In this document: positions 26,816 to 36,605 of the stretch, piece after piece | Layout of the letters: every line of letters begins with the position of its first letter | Numbering within the stretch: position 1 is the stretch's first letter | From: Bacteroidota bacterium | Lineage (GTDB): Bacteria > Bacteroidota > Ignavibacteria > Kryptoniales > JAKASW01 | Assembly: GCA_021845665.1 (NCBI GenBank) | Contig: JAJZVO010000024.1 | Coordinates: 1 to 56,850 of the forward strand | Length of the DNA stretch: 56,850 nucleotides | Direction: 5' to 3' | The notes under the pieces: model-generated | Seen by the model: only the letters and a program-made list of their open reading frames with translations | Database searches by the model: none | What the model was told of the DNA's origin: nothing | Translations under genes and position numbers: made by a program

Positions 26816-27439
26816 ATGTGTCTTGACCCATTAGATCGGATGAATTTGAAGCGACAAATACAGGACTATCTATCGTCAGGATCGGAATTTCGCGCAGCAA
26901 CCGGAGAACTCCCGGCTCCTGTGCATCGGAATCTCTTGGCCGAAACTCTCGCGGTTATCTGCCTCGTCGCTCTTTTCGGTACCCGGACATCGTTTGCGCA
27001 GAACACGGCTTCGACAGGGGTTGCAATAAACGCCAATGTAATCCAAGGATTAACTCTCACACTCTCCGGTGGGCCGTTATCGCTCGGTACGATCGTCGCC
27101 GGCACAACACCCGCAGCGATCGATCCACAGAAGAGCAGCGTCCTTTTTACCGTAGCCGGAAATGGCGGGAGCGCGGTTAAGGTGAGCTATTCGAACGTTA
27201 CAATGAACGGACCTAGCAGTGCCACTCTTACATTCACTCCGAACGTTTACGGATCATCATCCTTAACGGCACAAGGGGCATCAACGAGTGTGTCTTCGGG
27301 AACAACCGTCAATCTCAGCGGTAGCAGCGGGAGTGAAGGTGATTTCTACTTATGGCTCGGCGGTAACCTTAGTGCTGTACCGGCAGGTCAGACAACAGGG
27401 TCATATAGTGGCACATTCACAATGACGGTTAGTTACTAA
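26816..27439 (+). CDS. Secreted DUF4402-like beta protein
   Basis: 207 residues in the longest form. A hydrophobic segment ending FAQ about 60 residues in looks like a signal peptide, so translation may really begin further in (candidates ATG 26840 or GTG 26920); none has a good ribosome binding site. The mature part is small, rich in Gly/Ser/Thr, and matches the DUF4402 pattern: ITLTLSGGPLSLGTI-like start, VAGNGGSAVKVSYSN, and a C-terminal GSYSGTFTMTVSY strand. DUF4402 proteins are exported, pilin- or adhesin-like beta sandwiches. It is monocistronic: a perfect terminator follows 37 bases downstream. Confidence 0.7.
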   Translation: MCLDPLDRMNLKRQIQDYLSSGSEFRAATGELPAPVHRNLLAETLAVICLVALFGTRTSFAQNTASTGVAINANVIQGLTLTLSGGPLSLGTIVAGTTPAAIDPQKSSVLFTVAGNGGSAVKVSYSNVTMNGPSSATLTFTPNVYGSSSLTAQGASTSVSSGTTVNLSGSSGSEGDFYLWLGGNLSAVPAGQTTGSYSGTFTMTVSY

Positions 27440-27475
27440 CTCTGGATCTATGGATTGGGGGTAGCGGGTTGAAGG

Positions 27476-27502
27476 AGCCCGGCGGAAATGCCGGGCTTTT
27501 TC
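27476..27502 (+). terminator. Rho-independent terminator
   Basis: Perfect 8-bp stem AGCCCGGC (27476-27483) / GCCGGGCT (27490-27497), loop GGAAAT, then a T-rich tail. Confidence 0.9.
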
Positions 27503-27786
27503 TTATGAGGCTGCATGTTATTTATAACATGTCGGCTTGCAAAAGATCTATGCTCTGTCGTGTTTTTAGTAAATGGAATCCAGCAAAGAGTCCAGCTCCG
27601 GTAGGAACGTCCTGCAGAGCCCAGCCGCGTCTTTGCGATTTCCATTGCCCGGCTTCTAACCTCGGGGAAAAATCATCTCATTTTGCAAAAGTTGAAACGC
27701 TCCATTGGCGAAATTTTGTTACATTATTACAGGTTGCGCATGAATTGCGCTTGTGAACCCTGTCTTACTAATCAAGGAGTACATCA
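27503..27786. other. Intergenic region upstream of rpiB
   Basis: Roughly 280 bases with no credible gene. It contains TTTTGTTACATT (27714-27725), nearly identical to a motif at 11746-11757 upstream of the MFS permease, and an AAGGAG just before the rpiB ATG. No convincing -35/-10 pair was found. Confidence 0.4.
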
Positions 27787-28239
27787 ATGCGGATCGGCAT
27801 TGCCTGTGACCACGGCGGTTTCGAACTCAAGGAAGAAATAATTTCACGTTTGAAAAAAATGAACCACGAGGTCGTCGACTTCGGAGCGAAATTGCTCGAC
27901 AACAATGACGACTATCCAGATTATGTCATACCGCTCAGCAAGGAAGTTGCCGCAGGAAAGGTCGAACGCGGCATCGCGATCTGCGGGAGCGGCGTCGGCG
28001 CCTCCGTTGTCGTGAATAAAGTCAAAGGTGTCCGTGGAGCGCTGATCCATGACTGCTTCTCGGCCAGGCAGGGCGTCGAAGACGACGATATCAATGTCAT
28101 TTGCCTGGGGGGAAGAATAGTTGGAAACGAGCTGGCGTGGGTGATAGTCAAGACTTTCCTTGATGCGAGGTTCAGCGGCGCGGAGAGACATAGGCGTCGC
28201 CTTTCAAAGGTGGCGTCTCTCGATAATAAGGAGAGCTGA
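27787..28239 (+). CDS. rpiB: Ribose-5-phosphate isomerase B
   Basis: 150 residues, full length for RpiB/LacAB. It interconverts ribose 5-phosphate and ribulose 5-phosphate in the cytoplasm. Diagnostic elements: IACDHGGFELK at the N-terminus, DYPDY (43-47), ICGSGVGASVVVNKVKGVRGAL with the catalytic-loop Cys67, and DCFSARQGVEDDD followed by VICLGGRIVG. The C-terminus is basic. An AAGGAG precedes the ATG. The next gene, a transaldolase/isomerase fusion, begins only two bases after the stop, so these non-oxidative pentose phosphate steps are made from one transcript. Confidence 0.95.
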   Translation: MRIGIACDHGGFELKEEIISRLKKMNHEVVDFGAKLLDNNDDYPDYVIPLSKEVAAGKVERGIAICGSGVGASVVVNKVKGVRGALIHDCFSARQGVEDDDINVICLGGRIVGNELAWVIVKTFLDARFSGAERHRRRLSKVASLDNKES

Positions 28240-28241
28240 AG

Positions 28242-31070
28242 GTGACGAAAAATCCGTTGTTGGACCTCGAGAGGCTCGGGCAGAGCATCTGGCTGGATTT
28301 CATCAGAAGAGAAGCCGTAAAATCTGGTGAACTCGCGGGCCTGATTAACGACGACGGAATTTCCGGAGTTACATCCAATCCTTCGATTTTCGAAAAGGCT
28401 ATAGCCGGAAGCCACGACTATGACGAATCGATCCGTGCCATGGCGCTGGAAGGAAAGACAGTAGAGCAAATCTATACAAGCCTGACGGTGGAAGACATTA
28501 GAAACGCCGCGGACCTGTTCCGACCAGTCTATGATAGGACGAATGCCGGGGATGGCTACGTCAGCATAGAGGTCTCTCCAGCTCTCGCGCACAGTGCCCA
28601 ACGAACCGTCGCTGAAGCTCGACAGTTGTGGCAGGCTGTCGACCGCCCAAACGTTTATATAAAGGTCCCTGGAACGAAGGAAGGTCTTGAGGCCATAAAA
28701 CGGCTCATCAGTGAAGGGATCAATGTGAATGTTACTCTATTGTTCGGCCTGCCGAGATATCGCGAGGTGGCAAACGCATATTTGTCCGGCCTCGAAGCGA
28801 GAGCGGAAAAGGGTGGGAGTATCTCGAATATTTCTTCGGTCGCGAGCTTCTTCATGAGCAGGATAGATTCAATCGTCGACAAGGTATTTGAAGAGAAGAT
28901 TCAGAAACAGAGTGCCGATACGGCAGATGCCGTCCGGTCGCGCGGCCAGGTCGCGATCTCGAGCGCGAAGCTTGCGTACGAAATTTTCGGTCAACTCTTT
29001 CAAAGCGACAGGTTCCGAAGACTTGAGGCAGCCGGAGCAAAGAAACAGCGTCTTCTATGGGCAAGCACGAGCACTAAGAACCCTGCCTACAGCGACGTTA
29101 AGTACGCCGAGGCGCTAATAGGGCCGGAGACTGTAAATACTCTTCCGCTTGAAACTCTAAACGCTTATCGGGATCATGGCGATCCCGCTGCGAGGTTGAG
29201 CGGCGGCCTTGATGATGCCCATAGAGTACTCGAACGCCTACCTGCGCTTGGATTCGATATCGATTTGGTTACTCAGCATCTTGAAGATGACGGTGTAACC
29301 AAGTTCGAGAATGCATATGCGGTTCTGCTTAGGTCACTGCAGGACAAGCGCGAAGCGGCTCTTCGCGAACCTGTAGACCGTCAGTCATTTTCACTCGGGC
29401 CGCTGGCGAAAGATGTGAGCGATCGTATTTCCCGGGCGGGCTATGAACACCTCGCGGCGAGACTTTGGCAGAAGGATTCCTCTCTTTGGAAAAGCGATGA
29501 CTCTGATCGGAAAATAATAAAGAGTTCACTCGGTTGGCTGCATGTCGCCGAAAAGTTGGAGGAAGTGCTCGACGACCTGTTGGATTTTGCGGCGGAAGTT
29601 AAGGAGGCCGGCTTCAGGCATGTCGTCCATATGGGAATGGGAGGTAGCAGCCTCGCTCCACTTGTGATCGCGGAGTCGTTCGGCAAACTTGAAGAAGGTC
29701 TTCCATTCACCGTTCTCGATACGACGGACCCTGTGACTATTCTGAAGATCGAGCAGGATGTGCCGATGTCTGACACGCTCTTCATAGTCGCCAGCAAGTC
29801 GGGCACCACCGCAGAACCGAACGCCTTCTGCGATTATTTCTATGAGAAGCTGAAAGTGCTCAAAGGCTCTTACGCGGGCGGGAACTTCATTGCCATTACG
29901 GACCCCGGCTCCAAACTAGTGAACGTGGCAAGGGAAAGAAAATTCCGGCGTACCTTCCTAAACTTCGCGGACATCGGCGGACGTTATTCAGCCTTGTCGT
30001 ACTTCGGGCTCGTTCCCGCAGCGCTGCTCGGCGTAGACGTGCCTGAATTTCTCACGAGGGCGCTGCGGATGGCTCACGCATGTCACTCCTGCGTTCCCGC
30101 CGAGAAAAATCCGGGCCTTGCTCTCGGTGCCGCCATTGGAGAACTCGCCGTTAAGGGAAGGGACAAGCTGACTCTTGTTGTCTTGAAGAAAATGAAAACC
30201 TTCGGGCTCTGGCTGGAACAGCTTGTCGCTGAGAGCACAGGCAAAGAAGGAAAGGGGATTCTTCCGGTCAGCCGTGAAACGTTGTTGGAGCCGGATAACT
30301 ACGGAAAGGACAGGCTCTTCGCCTATATCAAGATGAAGGGTGATGACGATGCTGCGACGGACGACCGTATGCACAAACTCATCGATGCCGGTCATCCGGT
30401 GGTTACGATAGAAATGCCGGATGTCTACGACCTCGCACAGGAATTCTTCAGATGGGAGTTTGCAACCGTTGTTGCGGGTTCGATTCTCGGAATCAATGCT
30501 TTCGACCAGCCGAACGTCCAGGAGAGCATAGACATAACAAACAAGCTTCTCGATGAAGTCCGCGTCAAAGGTTCTTTGCCCGAAGAGAGTCCGTCATTGC
30601 GGGACGACAGTCTAAGAGTTTTCGGAACTGTTTCGGGCAGCACTCTCGTTGAAGCCTTGAAGTCTTTCTTAGCCCAATCGAAGCCTGGCGACTACATCTC
30701 GATCATCGCATATCTCCAGGTGAGCAGCGAAGTCGAGGAACGAATCTTTTCAATGCGCAACGAGATCGCGAAGAAGCTGCGTCTCGCGACCACATTCGGG
30801 TACGGCCCGAGATTCCTACACTCGACAGGTCAGTATCACAAGGGGGGACCGAACACTGGCCTCTTCATCCAGCTGACGGCTGAAGATACGGCCGACGCGC
30901 CGATCCCGGGACAGACTTACGGCTTTTCCGTTTTCAAAAGAGCCCAGGCGCTCGGTGATCTGGAAGCGTTAAGACGGCACGAACGGCGGGTTCTGCGGAT
31001 AGATCTCGGCAAAGACTTTGTCGCCGGGCTGGAAAGACTGAACAAGGCAGTCAATGAAGCTTTGGACTGA
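28242..31070 (+). CDS. Bifunctional transaldolase / glucose-6-phosphate isomerase
   Basis: 942 residues from a GTG start (AAGGAG 8 nt upstream). Residues 1-370 are a transaldolase: VTSNPSIFEKAI, then IKVPGT with Schiff-base Lys141 and GINVNVTLLFGLPRY. Residues about 385-942 are glucose-6-phosphate isomerase: HMGMGGSSLAPLV, SKSGTTAEPNAF (phosphate loop) and a C-terminal helix. The fusion is a known arrangement that joins the pentose phosphate pathway to glycolysis at fructose 6-phosphate, moving C3 units and isomerising glucose 6-phosphate/fructose 6-phosphate. Both catalytic halves look intact. It overlaps the rpiB operon and is followed after 54 bases by a HAD hydrolase. Confidence 0.95.
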   Translation: MTKNPLLDLERLGQSIWLDFIRREAVKSGELAGLINDDGISGVTSNPSIFEKAIAGSHDYDESIRAMALEGKTVEQIYTSLTVEDIRNAADLFRPVYDRTNAGDGYVSIEVSPALAHSAQRTVAEARQLWQAVDRPNVYIKVPGTKEGLEAIKRLISEGINVNVTLLFGLPRYREVANAYLSGLEARAEKGGSISNISSVASFFMSRIDSIVDKVFEEKIQKQSADTADAVRSRGQVAISSAKLAYEIFGQLFQSDRFRRLEAAGAKKQRLLWASTSTKNPAYSDVKYAEALIGPETVNTLPLETLNAYRDHGDPAARLSGGLDDAHRVLERLPALGFDIDLVTQHLEDDGVTKFENAYAVLLRSLQDKREAALREPVDRQSFSLGPLAKDVSDRISRAGYEHLAARLWQKDSSLWKSDDSDRKIIKSSLGWLHVAEKLEEVLDDLLDFAAEVKEAGFRHVVHMGMGGSSLAPLVIAESFGKLEEGLPFTVLDTTDPVTILKIEQDVPMSDTLFIVASKSGTTAEPNAFCDYFYEKLKVLKGSYAGGNFIAITDPGSKLVNVARERKFRRTFLNFADIGGRYSALSYFGLVPAALLGVDVPEFLTRALRMAHACHSCVPAEKNPGLALGAAIGELAVKGRDKLTLVVLKKMKTFGLWLEQLVAESTGKEGKGILPVSRETLLEPDNYGKDRLFAYIKMKGDDDAATDDRMHKLIDAGHPVVTIEMPDVYDLAQEFFRWEFATVVAGSILGINAFDQPNVQESIDITNKLLDEVRVKGSLPEESPSLRDDSLRVFGTVSGSTLVEALKSFLAQSKPGDYISIIAYLQVSSEVEERIFSMRNEIAKKLRLATTFGYGPRFLHSTGQYHKGGPNTGLFIQLTAEDTADAPIPGQTYGFSVFKRAQALGDLEALRRHERRVLRIDLGKDFVAGLERLNKAVNEALD

Positions 31071-31124
31071 ATACACACAGGGGCTGTTCAGGCGGCAGAT
31101 TAGATATAGAAAAGGAGGAGGACC

Positions 31125-31745
31125 ATGGAAAAGAAAAATGTGCCGTCGACACTGTTCCTCGACATAGGCGGCGTTTTGTTGACAAACGGATGGGACCGCG
31201 ACGCGAGGAAAACGGCCGCGGAAAAATTCGGACTCGATTACGAGGAGTTGAACGAGCGTCATCATCTGACCTACGATACGTTCGAGGCAGGCAAGCTCAG
31301 TCTCAGAGAATATCTCGACCGGATAGTCTTCTACGATAAGAGGGACTTTTCACACGAAGATTTCCGCAATTTCATGTTTGGGCAATCTCAGCCTTTCCCT
31401 GAAATGATCGCCCTCGTCAGGTTGCTTAAGGAAAAGTATAAACTTAAGATCGGTGTGATAAGCAACGAGGGACGCGAAGTCAATCAGTACAGGATCAGCA
31501 CATTCCACCTCGGCGAGTTTATCGACTTCTTCGTCTCCTCCAGCTTCGTGCATGTTCGAAAGCCCGACAGGGATATCTATCGGATCGCGCTGGACATAGC
31601 GCAGGTGGCACCGGAAGATGCCGTATATGTGGACGACCGCACGATGTTCGCCCAGATCGCCGCCGGTTTCGGACTTAAGTGCATCCATCATAAAGGATAC
31701 GAGACTACAAAAGCTGCCCTCGATGGCTATGGTCTGAAGAGCTGA
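31125..31745 (+). CDS. HAD-superfamily hydrolase (YihX-like phosphatase)
   Basis: 206 residues, strong AAAGGAGGAGG before the ATG. HAD motif I is FLDIGGVLL with nucleophile Asp13 and Gly at the +2 position; this DxG form is normal for the YihX/HAD-IA-v3 branch. Motif II is ISNEG, the motif III lysine lies in RKPDRDIY, and VDDR gives motif IV. YihX of E. coli hydrolyses alpha-glucose 1-phosphate, and a sugar-phosphate substrate would fit the upstream Tal-Pgi gene, but specificity is inferred only from branch and context. Confidence 0.85.
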   Translation: MEKKNVPSTLFLDIGGVLLTNGWDRDARKTAAEKFGLDYEELNERHHLTYDTFEAGKLSLREYLDRIVFYDKRDFSHEDFRNFMFGQSQPFPEMIALVRLLKEKYKLKIGVISNEGREVNQYRISTFHLGEFIDFFVSSSFVHVRKPDRDIYRIALDIAQVAPEDAVYVDDRTMFAQIAAGFGLKCIHHKGYETTKAALDGYGLKS

Positions 31746-31781
31746 TCGGCTTATCACTTGCTAGTGCCATTCCAACTAATT

Positions 31782-31935
31782 TTACCAAATTTTCTTCCGC
31801 TGGGCGAAAATCTTAAGGTCGAATATCAATATCGGGATCGCTCCCGCGGCAATGAACACAACATCTGCGATTATCCTAACAGCCGAGTAGAGGAATAGAG
31901 AAGTCAGCTCTTTCTTTTCGTGGTCCTTGTAAACA
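31782..31935 (-). pseudogene. 3' remnant of a membrane protein, probably nitric-oxide reductase (NorB-like)
   Basis: On the minus strand, about 50 codons read to a stop: after KDHEKKEL comes one hydrophobic helix (AVRIIADVVFIAAGAIPILI), then FDLKIFAQRKKIW. This resembles the last helix and tail of quinol-type nitric-oxide reductases. No matching upstream part exists because the DUF2249 gene occupies that side on the other strand. There is no start codon with a ribosome binding site, so I read it as a decayed gene end. The family assignment is from memory of the C-terminal pattern and is tentative; the neighbouring NO-associated genes support it. Confidence 0.45.
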
Positions 31936-31953
31936 AAAAAAGAGAAAGAAACA

Positions 31954-32211
31954 ATGCCGATAGATCGGAATATGGTTGAACTAAATGTAAGGCCGATTGT
32001 TCCGAGAGAAAAACATCCGACAATACATACAACTTTCGAGAGACTTAATGCCGGTCAGTCGATGACCCTGATCAACGACCACGATCCCAAACCGCTCTAC
32101 TACGAGTTCAATTTTGAAACACCTGGCCGGTTCAGATGGGAATACGTTGAACAGGGACCGGATGCGTGGAGGGTCGTAATAACAAAAATCACCTGTAGTC
32201 CGGGTATGTGA
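31954..32211 (+). CDS. DUF2249 protein
   Basis: 85 residues matching the DUF2249 family along its whole length: LNVRPIVPREKHPTIHTTFE, MTLINDHDPKPLYYEF and FRWEYVEQGPDAWRVVI. The family resembles the TusA fold and often occurs beside hemerythrin-like and nitric-oxide reductase genes; the precise role is unknown. ATG 31972 is an alternative start. The hemerythrin gene follows after 31 bases, so the two are probably co-transcribed. Confidence 0.9.
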   Translation: MPIDRNMVELNVRPIVPREKHPTIHTTFERLNAGQSMTLINDHDPKPLYYEFNFETPGRFRWEYVEQGPDAWRVVITKITCSPGM

Positions 32212-32242
32212 AAATTCTGCGATCTTGTGTAGCTTAGGAAAG

Positions 32243-32737
32243 ATGAACAGCATCTATGAATATCTTTCCGGTGATCATGAAAGGCTGGATGAGCTTCTGA
32301 GACTGGCGTCCGAAGGCAATGGTGGAATTGACATGGAGCCTTATTCCGAATTCCGGCAGGGATTGCTCAGACACATCGGGCTCGAGGAAAAGATAATCCT
32401 ACCCGCGATCGCCCGCCTGCAAAACGGTAAGCAGGTCGAAATTGCCGCGAGGCTTCGGTTGGATCACGGCGCACTCGCCGCTCTTCTGGTCCCGCCGCCG
32501 AATCCCGGCATCATCGAGACGATACGCTCCATACTCAAAGAGCATAATCCTCTCGAAGAGAACGAAGGCGGTTTGTACGAACTCATCGACCGGCTTGCCG
32601 GAGGCGAGCCGGAAAGTTTATTGGAGAAACTTCAATCAGCCCCCGGGGTGCCCGCTCTCCCGCACAACGATAGACCGGGGATACTCGACATCACCCGTCA
32701 AGCAGTAGAGAGGGCCGGATACAAGCCGCTTTTTTGA
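32243..32737 (+). CDS. Hemerythrin-like domain protein
   Basis: 164 residues starting at ATG 32243 behind AGGAAAG; a TTG 18 bases upstream is less likely. A four-helix bundle with the di-iron ligands is visible: SGDHERLDELL, LLRHIGLEEKIILPAI, LRLDHGAL and LKEHNPLEENEGGLYELID. Such proteins bind O2 or NO, or repair iron centres after nitrosative stress. The C-terminal 40 residues (Pro-rich, ending YKPLF) lie outside the bundle. Position next to DUF2249 and a NorB-like remnant supports an NO-stress role. Confidence 0.85.
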   Translation: MNSIYEYLSGDHERLDELLRLASEGNGGIDMEPYSEFRQGLLRHIGLEEKIILPAIARLQNGKQVEIAARLRLDHGALAALLVPPPNPGIIETIRSILKEHNPLEENEGGLYELIDRLAGGEPESLLEKLQSAPGVPALPHNDRPGILDITRQAVERAGYKPLF

Positions 32738-32775
32738 CCCTGTTATGGCTCCAAGTCCCTGACGAGGCTACAACG

Positions 32776-33555
32776 TCAAGCCGGCTTCCTAAACCGCAGA
32801 CAGTAGTACAGCCCCTGCCTGATCTCTGAAAGCCTGATCTCTGTCGCATCGGATGGCAGGAGATCGATCGGAGGGGAGATGGGGTCTCTTGAACTGTTAA
32901 AGAAACCACGAAAAAGGGGGAGCTTGTTATGCGCGTGGGCCGCCTTCTCCGTTTCATCGGCGATCATCATGCGTGCTCCGGGCTTTGCAACCCGAAACAT
33001 TTCGTCGATCGCTTTCTTCTTATTCTCAAAATAGTTGATCGATGCGACATTGAACACGACATTAAAAGCTTCGTCGCAAAACGGAAGGTGTTCCGCCTCT
33101 GCCTGGAAGAGATCTATGTTTCTATCTGCACCGATGTTTTGCCTGCATCTCCTCAATTGTCCCCATGAAACGTCCACCCCGAAGTATTCAGCGTTTGCCG
33201 GGAGGTATTTGATATTCACTCCATTGCCTATTGAAACTTCCAGCACGGAGTCGCCGTTTTCTACTTCGACGTATTTCAGATATTCATTCCGCGACTGTTC
33301 CTCGCCCCCCTTCAGATTGTAGTAGACTGACTGTGTTAACTGGTAGAAGGGGGAGAGGATGTCGTAGTATATCCTGCTCTTCTCATTTGCTGCATTGAGC
33401 CTGCCCGGATCTATGAAGACTGGAATTCCGTCGCGCACAGGGAAGGATGTGCCGCTGTCTGTCCCCACAAGGTGCGTCTCGCCGGCTCTTTCTGTCAGCT
33501 CAAGCCTCTCGCCGTTGACCGGGCTCCGAAGGAGCGACAGCATCTCCGCCTTCAC
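32776..33555 (-). CDS. SAM-dependent methyltransferase with Trm112-like N-terminus
   Basis: 259 residues. Residues 1-50 resemble the small Trm112/UPF0434 domain (LLRSPVNGERLEL ... FPVRDGIPVFID). A class I methyltransferase follows: motif I VLEVSIGNGVNIKYLP, acidic motif II YFGVDVSWGQLRRC, then AEHLPFCDEAFNVVFNVASINYF and a FRVAKPGARMMIADET strand. The enzyme transfers a methyl group from S-adenosylmethionine to an unidentified small molecule, quinone or lipid. It is convergent with the hemerythrin gene and monocistronic. The substrate cannot be read from the sequence. Confidence 0.82.
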   Translation of the reverse strand: MKAEMLSLLRSPVNGERLELTERAGETHLVGTDSGTSFPVRDGIPVFIDPGRLNAANEKSRIYYDILSPFYQLTQSVYYNLKGGEEQSRNEYLKYVEVENGDSVLEVSIGNGVNIKYLPANAEYFGVDVSWGQLRRCRQNIGADRNIDLFQAEAEHLPFCDEAFNVVFNVASINYFENKKKAIDEMFRVAKPGARMMIADETEKAAHAHNKLPLFRGFFNSSRDPISPPIDLLPSDATEIRLSEIRQGLYYCLRFRKPA

Positions 33556-33689
33556 CTGTCTCTACAGACCGTATTAAGACTAGCCCTTTTCATCGTGAAC
33601 CTAATTTAATAATCATCCTGTTCCATTTTACTATACGTCCATCCTTCCATCATTCCACGTTTCCATCGTTCCGAATACCATTGAATCTG

Positions 33690-33717
33690 TTGACCCCACC
33701 GGATAAATTTTTACATT
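33690..33717 (+). promoter_or_regulatory. Candidate promoter for the tyrosine phenol-lyase gene
   Basis: TTGACC (33690-33695), 16 bp, TACATT (33712-33717), 29 bp before the ATG at 33747. The pyrimidine-rich ATTCC/CCATC stretch just upstream (33645-33690) has no recognised role. Confidence 0.5.
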
Positions 33718-33719
33718 AA

Positions 33720-35138
<1,419 letters not shown>

Positions 35139-35161
35139 TATTAGCGGAGACTGTCCCCAAA

Positions 35162-35189
35162 GCAGCCACCCGATGAATCGGACGGCTGC
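35162..35189 (+). terminator. Long hairpin after the tyrosine phenol-lyase gene
   Basis: GCAGCC (35162-35167), AC, CCGAT, GA loop, ATCGG, AC, GGCTGC (to 35189): an 11-bp stem interrupted by a symmetric AC/AC internal loop. No T tract follows, so it may be a stabiliser or a Rho-type end. Confidence 0.45.
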
Positions 35190-35299
35190 CAGCCTTACAT
35201 CCCGATAAATTGTACCCAACTTACCGGGACGCGGGTTGATGCGCCGATTCTATTCGATGTCCTTTTGAGACAGCCCCTGCCAGACTGAAGCAGCACTTG

Positions 35300-36490
35300 A
35301 TGAAACATCTCCAAAAATTGTCGGCATACAAGCGCCCCGATATTCGATTTCTTACGGCTGCCAGGGTCAGTCGCAGTATAGCCGGAGGGATGATCGGAGT
35401 TGCTTTCCCGTATTTCATACTCACGAGGCTGCACTACGGAGCATTCCAGATGGGCGTGATATTCGTGTCCGCAAGAATTGCGACCGCCGTGCTCGGCTTC
35501 TTCAGCGGTGTTGCCGCGGATTCGCAGGGCAAACGCAGGACCCTCATCATTGTAAGTCTGTTGCTGCCGCTTAGTGCCTTCATTGTCTATTTGTCCACCA
35601 GTTTCTGGTGGATCATGTCGGCCGCGATGATTGGCGGTTTCTCGGCGACCGGGTCTCTCGGCGGCGGCGTCAGCGGTGCAGTCCAGCCGGTCCAGAACGC
35701 TGTCCTTGCCGAGCTCACAAATGGAGATGAGAGGACAAAGTTCTACTCTGTTTTTTCTTTCATCTCCGGACTCGCCACCGCACTCGGATCTCTTCTAACG
35801 AAGGTCATGACAATCCGGGATGTGTTCCTGGCCGCTTCGATCATTTCGTTGGCCGCGATCCCGGCTCTTTGGAACCTTCATGTCTCCGACACGCGAAAGA
35901 AAATCGGAAAACTGAAGACGAAGATGGTCATAGGGAAATTTACCTTGACGGGATTGTTGAACGGTATGTCGCAGGGACTCGTTGTGCCTTTCCTGATTCC
36001 GTACTTCGTACTGGTGTACCACATGCCGATGTCTGAAATGTCGGTCTACGCCTTTGCCGGGAGGGCCTTAGGATCGGTCGCGATCCTCGGTGCGCCTTTG
36101 CTGGAGAGAAGGCTCGGGTTCGTCAAGAGCGTTGTGGCTACCCGCGGTCTTGGCCTTGTCTTGATTATGCTCCTTCCCGTAGTCAGGTTCCTTCCTGTCG
36201 CTATTGCCATTTACATCCTTGCCCCGTCCCTTCGAGTCGCTGCCGCACCGATACAGAGGTCGGAGCTTACGAAGCGCGTGCACGGGGACGATCTCGGAAG
36301 GGCGCTCGGCATAAACCAGGTCGCAAGACTTGCGGCTTCGTCGACGGGTACGGGCCTAAGCGGCTACCTGATGCAGAACGCGCTTTATGATGTCCCTTTC
36401 CTCGCATACGGAATACTTATGATAGGGAATCTCTGTCTTTATGTTAAATTATTCGGGATGAAAAAATCGCACACATCCTCACTCAGGTAG
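35300..36490 (+). CDS. MFS transporter, tandem copy 1
   Basis: 397 residues, ATG 35300, no clear ribosome binding site. About twelve hydrophobic segments, with GVAADSQGKRRTLII as the cytoplasmic loop 2-3 motif of the major facilitator superfamily. It is paralogous to the next gene along its whole length: KIGKLKTK, IGKFTLTG, LGINQVARLAASSTGTGLSGYLM and other blocks are shared and well over half of positions match by eye, so a recent tandem duplication is implied. The substrate is unknown; location after the tyrosine phenol-lyase gene suggests an aromatic amino acid, phenol or another organic molecule. Confidence 0.85.
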   Translation: MKHLQKLSAYKRPDIRFLTAARVSRSIAGGMIGVAFPYFILTRLHYGAFQMGVIFVSARIATAVLGFFSGVAADSQGKRRTLIIVSLLLPLSAFIVYLSTSFWWIMSAAMIGGFSATGSLGGGVSGAVQPVQNAVLAELTNGDERTKFYSVFSFISGLATALGSLLTKVMTIRDVFLAASIISLAAIPALWNLHVSDTRKKIGKLKTKMVIGKFTLTGLLNGMSQGLVVPFLIPYFVLVYHMPMSEMSVYAFAGRALGSVAILGAPLLERRLGFVKSVVATRGLGLVLIMLLPVVRFLPVAIAIYILAPSLRVAAAPIQRSELTKRVHGDDLGRALGINQVARLAASSTGTGLSGYLMQNALYDVPFLAYGILMIGNLCLYVKLFGMKKSHTSSLR

Positions 36491-36605
36491 ATTTCTACAG
36501 GCTTCACACGGAAACTGTTGAGAAGTGTAATCGTCTAATTGAGCATCTGGAAGATTTTGTGGAGCACGAATTCCACTCTTAAGCTTTGAACTTAAATCAA
36601 TCAAA

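Noticed and set aside
33640-33690. Repeats of CCATC/TTCC resembling a short array
   Set aside because: Irregular low-complexity pyrimidine-rich sequence without fixed repeat or spacer length; not CRISPR-like.
36450-36584. 44-codon open frame across the end of the first MFS gene and the spacer
   Set aside because: It reads plausibly helical but has no start codon, no ribosome binding site and overlaps the MFS gene out of frame.
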